Shown: one piece after another, positions 6,102-11,571 of the stretch
Position numbering within the stretch: the stretch's first letter is position 1
How the letters are laid out: each line of letters opens with the position of its first letter
Origin: CAYHDN01 sp964355425
GTDB taxonomy: Bacteria; Patescibacteriota; UBA1384; XYA2-FULL-43-10; CAINNR01
Assembly (NCBI GenBank): GCA_964355425.1
Contig: CAYHDN010000028.1
Coordinates: 1 to 11,571 of the forward strand
Length of the DNA: 11,571 nucleotides
Direction: 5' to 3'
Made by a program: the position numbers and the translations under genes
The notes under the pieces: model-generated
What the model was told of the DNA's origin: nothing
The model's database searches: none
The model's input: the letters and a program-made list of their open reading frames with translations, nothing else

Positions 6102-6110
6102 TGCTATAAT
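6102..6110 (+). promoter_or_regulatory. Extended -10 promoter of plsY fusion
   Basis: TGCTATAAT: perfect -10 with the TGn extension, eight bases before the ATG; the -35 is poor. No Shine-Dalgarno is present, so the message is probably leaderless. Confidence 0.65.
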
Positions 6111-6118
6111 ATTTCTAA

Positions 6119-7321
6119 ATGATGTCTGTGTTGGCAATTGTTATCGGCTATGTTTTAGGCTCGGTGAGTCCAGCTTTTTTTCTCGGCAAAATCTTGAAGG
6201 GCATTGATATCCGACAGCACGGGACGAAAAACGCCGGTGCTACTAATGTAAAACATCTTTTAGGCCTTGGGCCGGCAATTGCGACGGCAATTTTTGATCT
6301 AACAAAAGGCCTGCTGGCTATCTGGATCGCCCACACCCTTGGCGTCCCAGCAATCATTGTCTATTTCTCTGGCCTGGCCGCCATCGTCGGCCACATTTTC
6401 CCTTTTTATCTCGGCTTTCGCGGCGGACAAGGAATGGCAACTTCAGTTGGGCTGATGTTCTTTTTTGCCGTCAGGCTCGGGCAGTTGGGTGCAGTCAATT
6501 GGCAAGGACTTATACCGGTACTGATCATTTTAGCCTTTTTCGTACTATCGATATTGTTTATCATGCGCGATGAGCGGGCGCTTGGCATTCTCTCCCTGCC
6601 ACCGCTTATTGTTTTTCTGATTGTCAATGTCAAACCCACACCTGAACTTTATTTTTTACTGGCACTCTTGATTTTCAAAGTCGGCGTCAATATTTTAGTC
6701 ATCTTTCAGCAGAAAGTTTTCGCCGGCAGAGTGGCAAAAGAAAAAGCCGCCCATTTGTTTAACTGGCGGACTTTTGCCCGTCCATTGGCATTGCTTTTGA
6801 TCGTACTGGCTTATTTTGTGTCAAAAAAAATATTTTTGGATGTTATCGGTAGCATTGCACTGATATTTATAATTATCGATATTTCCAGACTACTTTCTAA
6901 TAAGCTCAACCTAGCATTGCTTAAAGGATTTTTGAAGCCAAAAGACAAACGCAATTTCTCCTCGATGACCTACTTTATGAGCGCGGTTTTTTTGATTTAC
7001 CTGCTCTTCCTGCTTGATATCGCCTCGCTAGCGACAATATTTTTGATTTTCGGTGATTTGGCCGGAAAGCTTTTTGGAATTATGTACAGTCGGATTTTCT
7101 TTTGGAACAAATCAGTCGAAGGTTCCCTCGCCTACTTCGCTTTTTGTCTACTCTTCGGAATAGTATTTTTGCAATTTGTTAATTTTCCCCTTTATTTGAT
7201 GATTTTGGGAGCTTTTGCCGCGACAGCAACTGACGCCTTTTCACTTTTCGGTATCGACGATAACTTCACCGTCGGCCTCATCTCCGCCGGCGCCATGTTG
7301 GCAATTAGAACATTGACTTAG
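6119..7321 (+). CDS. plsY: PlsY glycerol-3-phosphate acyltransferase fused to a dolichol/polyprenol-kinase-like domain
   Basis: 400 residues, twice the usual PlsY length. Residues 1-205 are PlsY, the membrane enzyme that acylates glycerol-3-phosphate using acyl-phosphate to start phospholipid synthesis. Its three signatures are visible: GSVSPAFFLGK (14-24), GTKNAGATNV (35-44) and GHIFPFYLGFRGGQG (91-105). Residues about 215-400 form a second polytopic domain resembling the SEC59/dolichol kinase/phytol kinase group. It has GDLAGKLFG (312-320), KSVEGSLAYF (331-340) and IDDNFTVGL (379-387), corresponding to the family motifs 'GD-AAA--G', 'K--EGS-AG' and 'DN---P'. Those enzymes use CTP to phosphorylate lipid alcohols. 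The fusion suggests coupled handling of lipid intermediates in the membrane. ATG ATG at the start leaves a one-codon ambiguity. The gene is convergent with the next one, 3 bp from its stop, with no terminator between. Confidence 0.9.
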   Translation: MMSVLAIVIGYVLGSVSPAFFLGKILKGIDIRQHGTKNAGATNVKHLLGLGPAIATAIFDLTKGLLAIWIAHTLGVPAIIVYFSGLAAIVGHIFPFYLGFRGGQGMATSVGLMFFFAVRLGQLGAVNWQGLIPVLIILAFFVLSILFIMRDERALGILSLPPLIVFLIVNVKPTPELYFLLALLIFKVGVNILVIFQQKVFAGRVAKEKAAHLFNWRTFARPLALLLIVLAYFVSKKIFLDVIGSIALIFIIIDISRLLSNKLNLALLKGFLKPKDKRNFSSMTYFMSAVFLIYLLFLLDIASLATIFLIFGDLAGKLFGIMYSRIFFWNKSVEGSLAYFAFCLLFGIVFLQFVNFPLYLMILGAFAATATDAFSLFGIDDNFTVGLISAGAMLAIRTLT

Positions 7322-7324
7322 GAA

Positions 7325-7840
7325 CTATTCGCCTTCTTTCGGTTCGTCTTCTTGACCCGGTAGCTCAATATCTAACGCCTTTATTTTGATTTGTTCGAAA
7401 TAGCTTCTCCCCACAACCAGTCCAGGATCTTCGAGAATTTGGACTATTTCATAATTAAAGTCATCGAGTAAAACATAAATTTCAGTTTTAATGTCTTCTG
7501 CTAATTGTCTTGCCCCAGAGTCGACGGCCTCAAAATAAACATCGAGAAACAAAACAATCGCGGCAACGCGAGGCAAAACCCGCTCTCTTATTTGAAGAGA
7601 GAGTTTTAGCTTAGCGTCAACTGCAAGCTCGGTGTCAGCTATTGCTTCAGCTTCGACGCTCTGTATGTAACCGCTCAAAAAACTAACCGATTCAGTAGAA
7701 TCAAGGCCAGCAGACAACACCGATTCGATAAATCCGGACCGTGCCCTCTGGTCGCCAATTTCCCGTCCGATCTGACTTAATCTTTCAAAAACCGGAAAAG
7801 TTTCAGCAGACCCAATTTTCTCCTTTTCTTCGTCACTCAT
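7325..7840 (-). CDS. Acidic helical hypothetical protein
   Basis: 171 residues, rich in Glu, Asp and Ala, predicted mostly helical; no signal peptide, membrane segment or cysteine is seen. I do not recognise the family. Its ATG overlaps the TGA of the preceding deacetylase by four bases (ATGA, 7837-7840). Its Shine-Dalgarno GAGGAG is made by the two Glu codons at the end of that gene, which indicates translational coupling. It is the last gene of the glycan-type run, so a cytoplasmic accessory role there is plausible but unproven. Confidence 0.75.
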   Translation of the reverse strand: MSDEEKEKIGSAETFPVFERLSQIGREIGDQRARSGFIESVLSAGLDSTESVSFLSGYIQSVEAEAIADTELAVDAKLKLSLQIRERVLPRVAAIVLFLDVYFEAVDSGARQLAEDIKTEIYVLLDDFNYEIVQILEDPGLVVGRSYFEQIKIKALDIELPGQEDEPKEGE

Positions 7841-8601
7841 TTTTTCTCCTCAAATATTTTAATCAGTAAATCCGCCGGCAAGGCGAAAAAGGCTTCGGCC
7901 GGATTTTTTAGGCCGTAAATTTCGCCGCGGTATTCATTTAGCGATTTAATTGCTTTTAGATAGTTGCGCTTGGATTTTTGACTCTCAAATTTCTCCATCG
8001 CTTTTTTCTTCTCATTCCAATCAAGCTCTATTAAGCGATTAAAATACGGCAGCGGGTTCCAGATTTCATAGAGCCATATTGAGATTTTTTTCAAGTCAAG
8101 ATTTTTAATTTGGGCGATTTTTAAGGCCTCAATCGTCGCTCGGACACTTTCGCGATGATCAATGTTCGGATCAGAAAATGAAGGCAAAAATATAATTCCT
8201 TCGCCGAGTTCAGCGATAATTGCCGCTAGTTCAGTAATGGCTTTTCCGCTAATAACGTTATTATCCGGCAGTCGGAAAAAAATCTGCTCCGGGTTGGTCA
8301 AAAGCCGGACTGCTTCCCTCGATTCTTGTTCACGATTTGACGCTTTATTGGATGATGATTTTTCATCGCCGGAATAAATATAGGCGATACGAACTTTTTG
8401 CTCCTTGTCAATTGTTGACAGCGCGCCGGCACAACCGAAAATTTCATCATCCGGATGAGGAGCGATGATTAAAATATTTTTTCTTGGCAAATCTTTTTCG
8501 ACTCGAAAATCCGCTTCAGCGGACAGCGCTCGCCAAGCCCGCTCGGCGACAATGAAATTCATCACCCGGAAAGCCGACCTAATTTTTTGTCGTAGACTCA
8601 T
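7837..8601 (-). CDS. PIG-L/LmbE family N-deacetylase (first copy)
   Basis: 254 residues. Zinc-dependent deacetylase fold: IIAPHPDDEIFGCAG (45-59) gives the HPDD(E) motif with H49 and D52 as ligands and D51 as likely general base. SDPNIDHRES (143-152) supplies the third ligand H149. WLYEIWNP (176-183) recurs in the neighbouring paralogue (WLYEIWG). Family members remove acetyl from N-acetylglucosamine-type substrates (GlcNAc-PI, mycothiol and bacillithiol precursors, antibiotic sugars); the substrate here is unknown. No signal peptide. ATG at 8601 has no Shine-Dalgarno; a period-9 array ends exactly against it. Confidence 0.9.
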   Translation of the reverse strand: MSLRQKIRSAFRVMNFIVAERAWRALSAEADFRVEKDLPRKNILIIAPHPDDEIFGCAGALSTIDKEQKVRIAYIYSGDEKSSSNKASNREQESREAVRLLTNPEQIFFRLPDNNVISGKAITELAAIIAELGEGIIFLPSFSDPNIDHRESVRATIEALKIAQIKNLDLKKISIWLYEIWNPLPYFNRLIELDWNEKKKAMEKFESQKSKRNYLKAIKSLNEYRGEIYGLKNPAEAFFALPADLLIKIFEEKK

Positions 8602-8605
8602 AATT

Positions 8606-8641
8606 TGCCCAATAAGACCAATTAGTCTAATTTGACCAATT
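8606..8641. repeat. Period-9 array abutting the deacetylase start codon
   Basis: On the minus strand four 9-mers follow one another: AATTGGTCA, AATTAGACT, AATTGGTCT, TATTGGGCA. Then comes AATTATG, in which the ATG is the deacetylase start. A 12-mer (AATTAGTCTAAT on the + strand, 8620-8631) recurs exactly at 10676-10687, upstream of the glycosyltransferase. Confidence 0.75.
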
Positions 8642-8646
8642 GGATT

Positions 8647-8677
8647 GTCGAAAATTTGACCGAGTCAAATTTTCGAC
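8647..8677. other. 14-bp perfect hairpin over a stop codon
   Basis: GTCGAAAATTTGAC (8647-8660), CGA loop, GTCAAATTTTCGAC (8664-8677). The right arm encodes the last codons and TGA stop of the second deacetylase. A competing stem CGAGTC/GACTCG (8661-8666/8675-8680) is possible. No U-tract follows, so it is not a standard terminator; mRNA processing or 3'-end protection is conceivable. Confidence 0.7.
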
Positions 8678-9426
8678 TCGTGATGACGCGAGTAAAATTC
8701 GAACAATTTTTTATAATTTCTTGGCCCGATAGCGTAGTAGGCTTCGGCGTATTTGCCGATATCAACCGACAGTGCACGATAATTATTCAAAGCCACAACT
8801 GCTTGATCATAACTTTTGATTTTAATCTGTGTTTTATGACATTTCAAAGCTTCAATTTTCGCTTCAATCTGATCATCAATTACAACTAGCCGATTAAAAC
8901 GGCCGGTGCCCCAAATTTCATAAAGCCAGATGTTCAGAGAGTTTTCGTAGTTTTTAATACTGATTGCCAATGCTTCGGAGACCGCATGATGATCAGGATG
9001 CAGGTCTTCCAATGACGGAGAAAGTAATAGATCGGGCCGGTCAAATTCGATTTCCCGGCGAATTTGCGCCGCCAGTTCCAGGTTAGCGACCAGTTTTGTG
9101 TGCGGTAATCGGAGAAATTTTTCTTCACCAACTCCGAGAACTTTGCCGGCAGATCTGGCTTCTTCTTCTCGCTCAATAATTAATGATTGGGAAAATTTTA
9201 ATCCTCGATTGCCGCGTGACCCGTCGGAAAAGTAAATAGTTTTTATTTTGGCACCAGAATCTGAGAGCATTTTTAAGAGACCGCCACAACCCATAACGTC
9301 ATCATCAGGGTGCGGGGAAAGGACTAAAACTTTGTCGGCTCGGACAACCGAAATAATCCGAACTTTTAAAACTTCGGGTATTAGTCCCCAAACCTTACGC
9401 TCTGTTTCCTTCTGCCAAAATGACAT
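8665..9426 (-). CDS. PIG-L/LmbE family N-deacetylase (second copy)
   Basis: 253 residues, a diverged paralogue of the downstream gene. VLVLSPHPDDDVMGCGG (33-49) gives the HPDD motif with H39 and D42 as zinc ligands. LEDLHPDHHAV (139-149) holds the third ligand H146. The C-terminal half shares WLYEIWG and the NNYRAL/NEYRGE and AYYA/AFFA patterns with the other copy. Cytoplasmic, no signal peptide. ATG at 9426 is preceded by GAGGGG with only two bases between, a tight Shine-Dalgarno. Two deacetylases beside a GT4 enzyme suggest sequential modification of an N-acetylated sugar intermediate. Confidence 0.9.
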   Translation of the reverse strand: MSFWQKETERKVWGLIPEVLKVRIISVVRADKVLVLSPHPDDDVMGCGGLLKMLSDSGAKIKTIYFSDGSRGNRGLKFSQSLIIEREEEARSAGKVLGVGEEKFLRLPHTKLVANLELAAQIRREIEFDRPDLLLSPSLEDLHPDHHAVSEALAISIKNYENSLNIWLYEIWGTGRFNRLVVIDDQIEAKIEALKCHKTQIKIKSYDQAVVALNNYRALSVDIGKYAEAYYAIGPRNYKKLFEFYSRHHESKI

Positions 9427-9438
9427 ATCCCCTCGCGA

Positions 9439-9476
9439 AATTACAAATAAAACAAAATTACAAAACTACAAATTTA
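9439..9476. repeat. Word array in the leader of the second deacetylase
   Basis: Units of eight to nine bases built on TTACAAA: AATTACAAA, TAAAACAAA, ATTACAAAA, CTACAAATT. Non-coding. It ends 12 bases before the start codon. Confidence 0.6.
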
Positions 9477-9496
9477 CGCGCAATATTATTTCCTTT

Positions 9497-9525
9497 TTTG
9501 TACTTTCGCAAAATTTGTACTTTCG
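9497..9525. repeat. 12-bp direct repeat, period 17
   Basis: TTTGTACTTTCG at 9497-9508 and again at 9514-9525, in the gap after the glycosyltransferase stop. With the previous array it fills nearly all of 9427-9532; no promoter or terminator is evident there. Confidence 0.75.
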
Positions 9526-9532
9526 TTAAGGG

Positions 9533-10672
9533 TTATTGAGCTAATTTTTGATATTCTTTTTCCAGCTCAATTATTATTTTACTCCAATCAAACCGCTCTT
9601 TCAAAATTTGGTAAGCAGCGCGAGCCAATTTCGCTCGTTCTCCCTTTTCTGCCAAAAGCGCGCAGATCGCCTTCGCCATCCGCTCCGGATCAGCCGACGG
9701 AACCAAAACCCCGGTCTCGCCATTTTTGACAATCTCCGGCACGCCGCCAACCGAAGTCGCCAATACTGGAATTCCGGTCTCAAAAGCTTCTAGTATCACC
9801 AAACCAAATGTTTCTGACAACGACGGCAAGACGAATAAATCCCAATCTCTGATTATTTTTTTCACTTCTTTTTGACTACCCAAAAGTTGGATTTTTGATT
9901 CCAGATCGAACCGGTCAATTTCTTTTTTTAGCTTCTCTCGATCCGGACCGTCGCCGATAACTTCCAATTTGGCCTTTGGCAGACTTTTTACTACTCGAGA
10001 AAATGCCCTAATTAAATAGATCTGCCCCTTAGTCCGGTTTAGGGCGCCAATCGTCCCGACAATCAACTCCCCTGAATTGTCGCGTCCTGGCCGGCGGATA
10101 ATTCTTGGCTCATCATCGGAAATCTCAATCGCGTTTGGAATTACCTTCACTTTGTCACTATTTTCAACAATTTTAGCGATCAGAAATTTTTTAACTGAAT
10201 TTGATACGGCGATGACTAAGTCGGCCTTACGGCAAACTGATTTCAAACCCCCGACTTGAACAAAGCCATTTAGGCGATTCTTAAGCTGAAAATCCGAGTT
10301 CCAAAGATGCTCGGTATAAACAAACTTTTCACCGCTGCGCATTGCCAGCCGGCAAAAATAACCGGCTCTTGGGCCGTGGGCGTGAATAACTATTGGGCCA
10401 AAAGGGTTGTCTCCAGAGCGAAACTCGGCGATGTTTTTCTTTAACTTAATCAGTGACCGAAAATCAAATTTTGATTTAAATTCTACAATCTTTACTTTTA
10501 CATCTTTAATCTTTGTTGCCCGAGTCGTCAGCCAACCGCGCGGTGCAACCAGAAGAACATCAAATCGGTCTTTGTTGATATTTTGCAACAGTCCCAAAAC
10601 ATGCCTCGACCCGCCACCGATTGTAGAATCCGAGATAACCTCAATAATTTTGATCTTTTTAGAAACTTGCAT
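9533..10672 (-). CDS. Glycosyltransferase family 4 (GT-B fold)
   Basis: 379 residues, full length. The N-terminal acceptor domain has the GGGSRH loop (19-24), HAHGPRAG (97-104) and LVIAVSNSVKKFL (152-164). The C-terminal nucleotide-sugar domain has GTIGALNRTKG (206-216) and LPSLSETFGLVILEAFETGIPV (start 282), which contains the E-x7-E pair E287/E295 typical of retaining GT4 enzymes; VGGVPEIVKNGETGVLV follows. It transfers a sugar from a nucleotide donor; donor and acceptor cannot be read from sequence. The pairing with PIG-L deacetylases recalls BshA/BshB and MshA/MshB, but BshC or other thiol-pathway genes are not in the window, so a cell-surface glycan is equally likely. There is no Shine-Dalgarno; the 57-bp leader is repeat-rich. 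Confidence 0.93.
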   Translation of the reverse strand: MQVSKKIKIIEVISDSTIGGGSRHVLGLLQNINKDRFDVLLVAPRGWLTTRATKIKDVKVKIVEFKSKFDFRSLIKLKKNIAEFRSGDNPFGPIVIHAHGPRAGYFCRLAMRSGEKFVYTEHLWNSDFQLKNRLNGFVQVGGLKSVCRKADLVIAVSNSVKKFLIAKIVENSDKVKVIPNAIEISDDEPRIIRRPGRDNSGELIVGTIGALNRTKGQIYLIRAFSRVVKSLPKAKLEVIGDGPDREKLKKEIDRFDLESKIQLLGSQKEVKKIIRDWDLFVLPSLSETFGLVILEAFETGIPVLATSVGGVPEIVKNGETGVLVPSADPERMAKAICALLAEKGERAKLARAAYQILKERFDWSKIIIELEKEYQKLAQ

Positions 10673-10673
10673 A

Positions 10674-10744
10674 GAAATTAGTCTAATGGTTAAGAAACCA
10701 GTCTAGAAATTGGAGATTAGAGGTAGAAGTTAGTGGAAGTTAGT
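10674..10744. repeat. Composite word array between glycosyltransferase and four-helix gene
   Basis: AGAAGTTAGT and GGAAGTTAGT (10725-10744, period 10) overlap the 3' end of the four-helix gene and encode its last residues. Toward the GT4 start there are two AGTCTA words, a TGGTT/AACCA mini-hairpin and the shared 12-mer at 10676-10687. Confidence 0.6.
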
Positions 10745-11149
10745 CCATTTTTCTGCTAATCGATAAAGCTGTCGACCAATGACATCATATTCCTTGACTA
10801 AATGATCACAGCTAGCGATCTTGTTTGCTCTCTGACGAAAATATAGATCCCTTGCCTGTTCTATACCAACTATCGTCTCATTACATTCGGCCATTGCATC
10901 ATCTAAGTACTTTTTGAAACCTAGTTTCTGATGCCGTTTTGCATAGCCCTCGGCAATTAATCTTGGTATAGATTTTGTTGATCGGGACAACTGATCTTTA
11001 AGATCAAATTTTTCTTTCTCCGGTAAACAACCCAGAATCTCATCTGCAACTTTTATCATTGCATCATAAGATTTTTGGTATACGATAAGGTCTCTAAATG
11101 ATTTTATTGGTTTGCTTTCCACTGATAATTTTTCTAATTTCCACTTCAA
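10730..11149 (-). CDS. Four-helix bundle protein (S23/IVP-like)
   Basis: 139 residues. SFRDLIVYQKSYD (17-29) and LKDQLSRSTKSIPRLIAEGYAKR match the family pattern 'F-DL-VWQ-A' and 'L--QLRRAA-SIP-NIAEG--R'. KKYLDDAMAECNETIVGIEQA fits the third helix. The family was first seen in 23S rRNA intervening sequences of spirochaetes and is also common as free-standing genes, as here; its function is not established. The start is uncertain: TTG at 11149 lies in a heptamer array with a Shine-Dalgarno-like GGAAG too close, and GTG at 11122 is an alternative. Homology begins only near residue 15. The last residues (TNFH) come from another array. Confidence 0.85.
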   Translation of the reverse strand: MKWKLEKLSVESKPIKSFRDLIVYQKSYDAMIKVADEILGCLPEKEKFDLKDQLSRSTKSIPRLIAEGYAKRHQKLGFKKYLDDAMAECNETIVGIEQARDLYFRQRANKIASCDHLVKEYDVIGRQLYRLAEKWTNFH

Positions 11150-11161
11150 ACTTCCAGCTTC
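11141..11161. repeat. Period-7 array at the four-helix gene start
   Basis: CCACTTC, AAACTTC, CAGCTTC on the + strand (GAAGCTG, GAAGTTT, GAAGTGG in the coding direction), with weaker units on both sides. It contains the putative TTG start and the first codons. Confidence 0.6.
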
Positions 11162-11170
11162 TAAACTGGC

Positions 11171-11188
11171 ATCCTAACCCTAACCTAA
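11171..11188. repeat. TTAGG-type repeat at the gltX stop
   Basis: Minus strand TTAGG, TTAGGG, TTAGGA in a row. It supplies the last gltX codons (TTA GGT) and the TAG stop. Three units only. Confidence 0.55.
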
Positions 11189-11571
11189 TTTCTGAATTGC
11201 CTCTCTGATCCGTTCCAATGATTCTCCCCTGCTAAGTGCCAAAAGCAGCTCAATTGGGCTCGGGGACTTTTCGGCACCGGAAAGCGCCACCCGCACCGGC
11301 CAGAAAACGTCTCCGTTAGCTAAATTATTTTCCGCCACAACAGATTCTAAAATTTTCTGTAATGACTCTTCATCCCAACCGCTGTCAGCTGACAGCTGAC
11401 AGCTGACAGCTTTTAGGCCAGACAGTGTTTTTTCTCTATCAGATTTTTTGAAAACCAAAAGCTCTGGATTATATTCTGGCGTTTTTCGAAGCTGGATTAT
11501 ATACTGCGCCGCTTCTTTCAAAGTCTTATACCCCCCGCGCCCGATTAACTCCAATTCACCTTGGGATAATT
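11180..11571 (-). CDS. gltX: Glutamyl-tRNA synthetase, C-terminal part (5' end outside window)
   Basis: The frame is open from the right window edge (…LSQGELELIGRGGYKTL) to TAG at 11182-11180, 130 codons. The region is the anticodon-binding domain of class I GluRS. The end VFWPVRVALSGAEKSPSPIELLLALSRGESLERIREAIQKL matches the family pattern '--W-PLR-ALTG---SP-----L--LG-E---RI--AI--L'. The enzyme charges tRNA-Glu, and in organisms without GlnRS also tRNA-Gln; which applies here cannot be told. A heptamer array is inserted in frame and encodes about AVSCQLSADS between a lysine-rich helix and the DEESLQ segment. A four-helix gene follows 30 bp downstream. Confidence 0.9.
   Translation of the reverse strand, partial: LSQGELELIGRGGYKTLKEAAQYIIQLRKTPEYNPELLVFKKSDREKTLSGLKAVSCQLSADSGWDEESLQKILESVVAENNLANGDVFWPVRVALSGAEKSPSPIELLLALSRGESLERIREAIQKLG
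11381..11415. repeat. Period-7 array inside gltX
   Basis: GCTGTCA, GCTGACA, GCTGACA, GCTGACA, then a decayed fifth unit GCTTTTA. The first 16 bases are a perfect palindrome (11381-11396). It is translated in frame within the anticodon-binding domain. Confidence 0.85.

Noticed and set aside
7837..10672. Firm assignment as bacillithiol genes bshA/bshB
   Set aside because: GT4 and PIG-L families are broad, the N-termini do not match BshB patterns I know, and no bshC is in the window.
11381..11415. Possible CRISPR-like or telomere-like arrays (also TTAGGG at 11171-11188)
   Set aside because: Units are 5-11 bp without spacers, and no cas genes are present; the TTAGG run has only three units at a gene end on an internal segment.

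Overview
The window reads as a moderately AT-rich bacterial genome fragment of metagenomic type. There is a 10-N scaffold gap at 1370-1379. Gene density is high, intergenic gaps are short, several promoters sit directly on start codons, and both tRNA genes encode their CCA end. Together with a PlsY fusion, a PilX-like pilin, a four-helix-bundle (S23-like) protein and many hypothetical or fused proteins, this is compatible with a Candidate Phyla Radiation (Patescibacteria) genome. That assignment is inference; no rRNA is present to prove it.

Layout. 1-1184 (-) is the 5' part of dnaX (DNA polymerase III gamma/tau), running off the left edge. After a repeat-filled leader and the gap, 1449-3231 (+) holds two genes: an HU-type DNA-binding protein fused to what looks like the N-terminal domain of a GspE/PilB secretion ATPase, then a PilX-like prepilin. 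3290-5826 (-) holds three separate units: a 25-residue single-span membrane peptide with its own promoter and terminator, a membrane-anchored HEXXH metallopeptidase with two Ig-like domains, and a 234-residue membrane-anchored coiled-coil protein with foreign-looking codon use, again with its own promoter and terminator. 5862-6036 (-) is a tRNA-Gln(CTG)/tRNA-Glu(CTC) pair. 6119-7321 (+) encodes PlsY fused to a dolichol/polyprenol-kinase-like domain, from a promoter divergent from the tRNA promoter. 7325-11571 (-) is a co-directional run: the end of gltX (glutamyl-tRNA synthetase), a four-helix-bundle protein, a GT4 glycosyltransferase, two PIG-L/LmbE deacetylases and an acidic hypothetical protein.

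How the genes fit together. The right half looks like glycoconjugate and lipid biosynthesis: a GT4 transferase and two N-deacetylases, convergent with an acyl-glycerol-phosphate enzyme joined to a lipid-kinase-like domain. The middle is cell-surface and envelope material (pilin, surface protease, small membrane proteins). dnaX, gltX and the tRNAs are housekeeping.

The most unusual feature is a set of short, degenerate tandem arrays (units of about 6 to 11 bp, a different word in each array) at many gene borders. Several run into coding sequence: inside dnaX, inside gltX, and at both ends of the four-helix-bundle gene. Other points of interest are the HU-GspE-like fusion, the 25-aa mini-gene, and an 18-bp terminator/promoter module shared by the two self-contained minus-strand cassettes.
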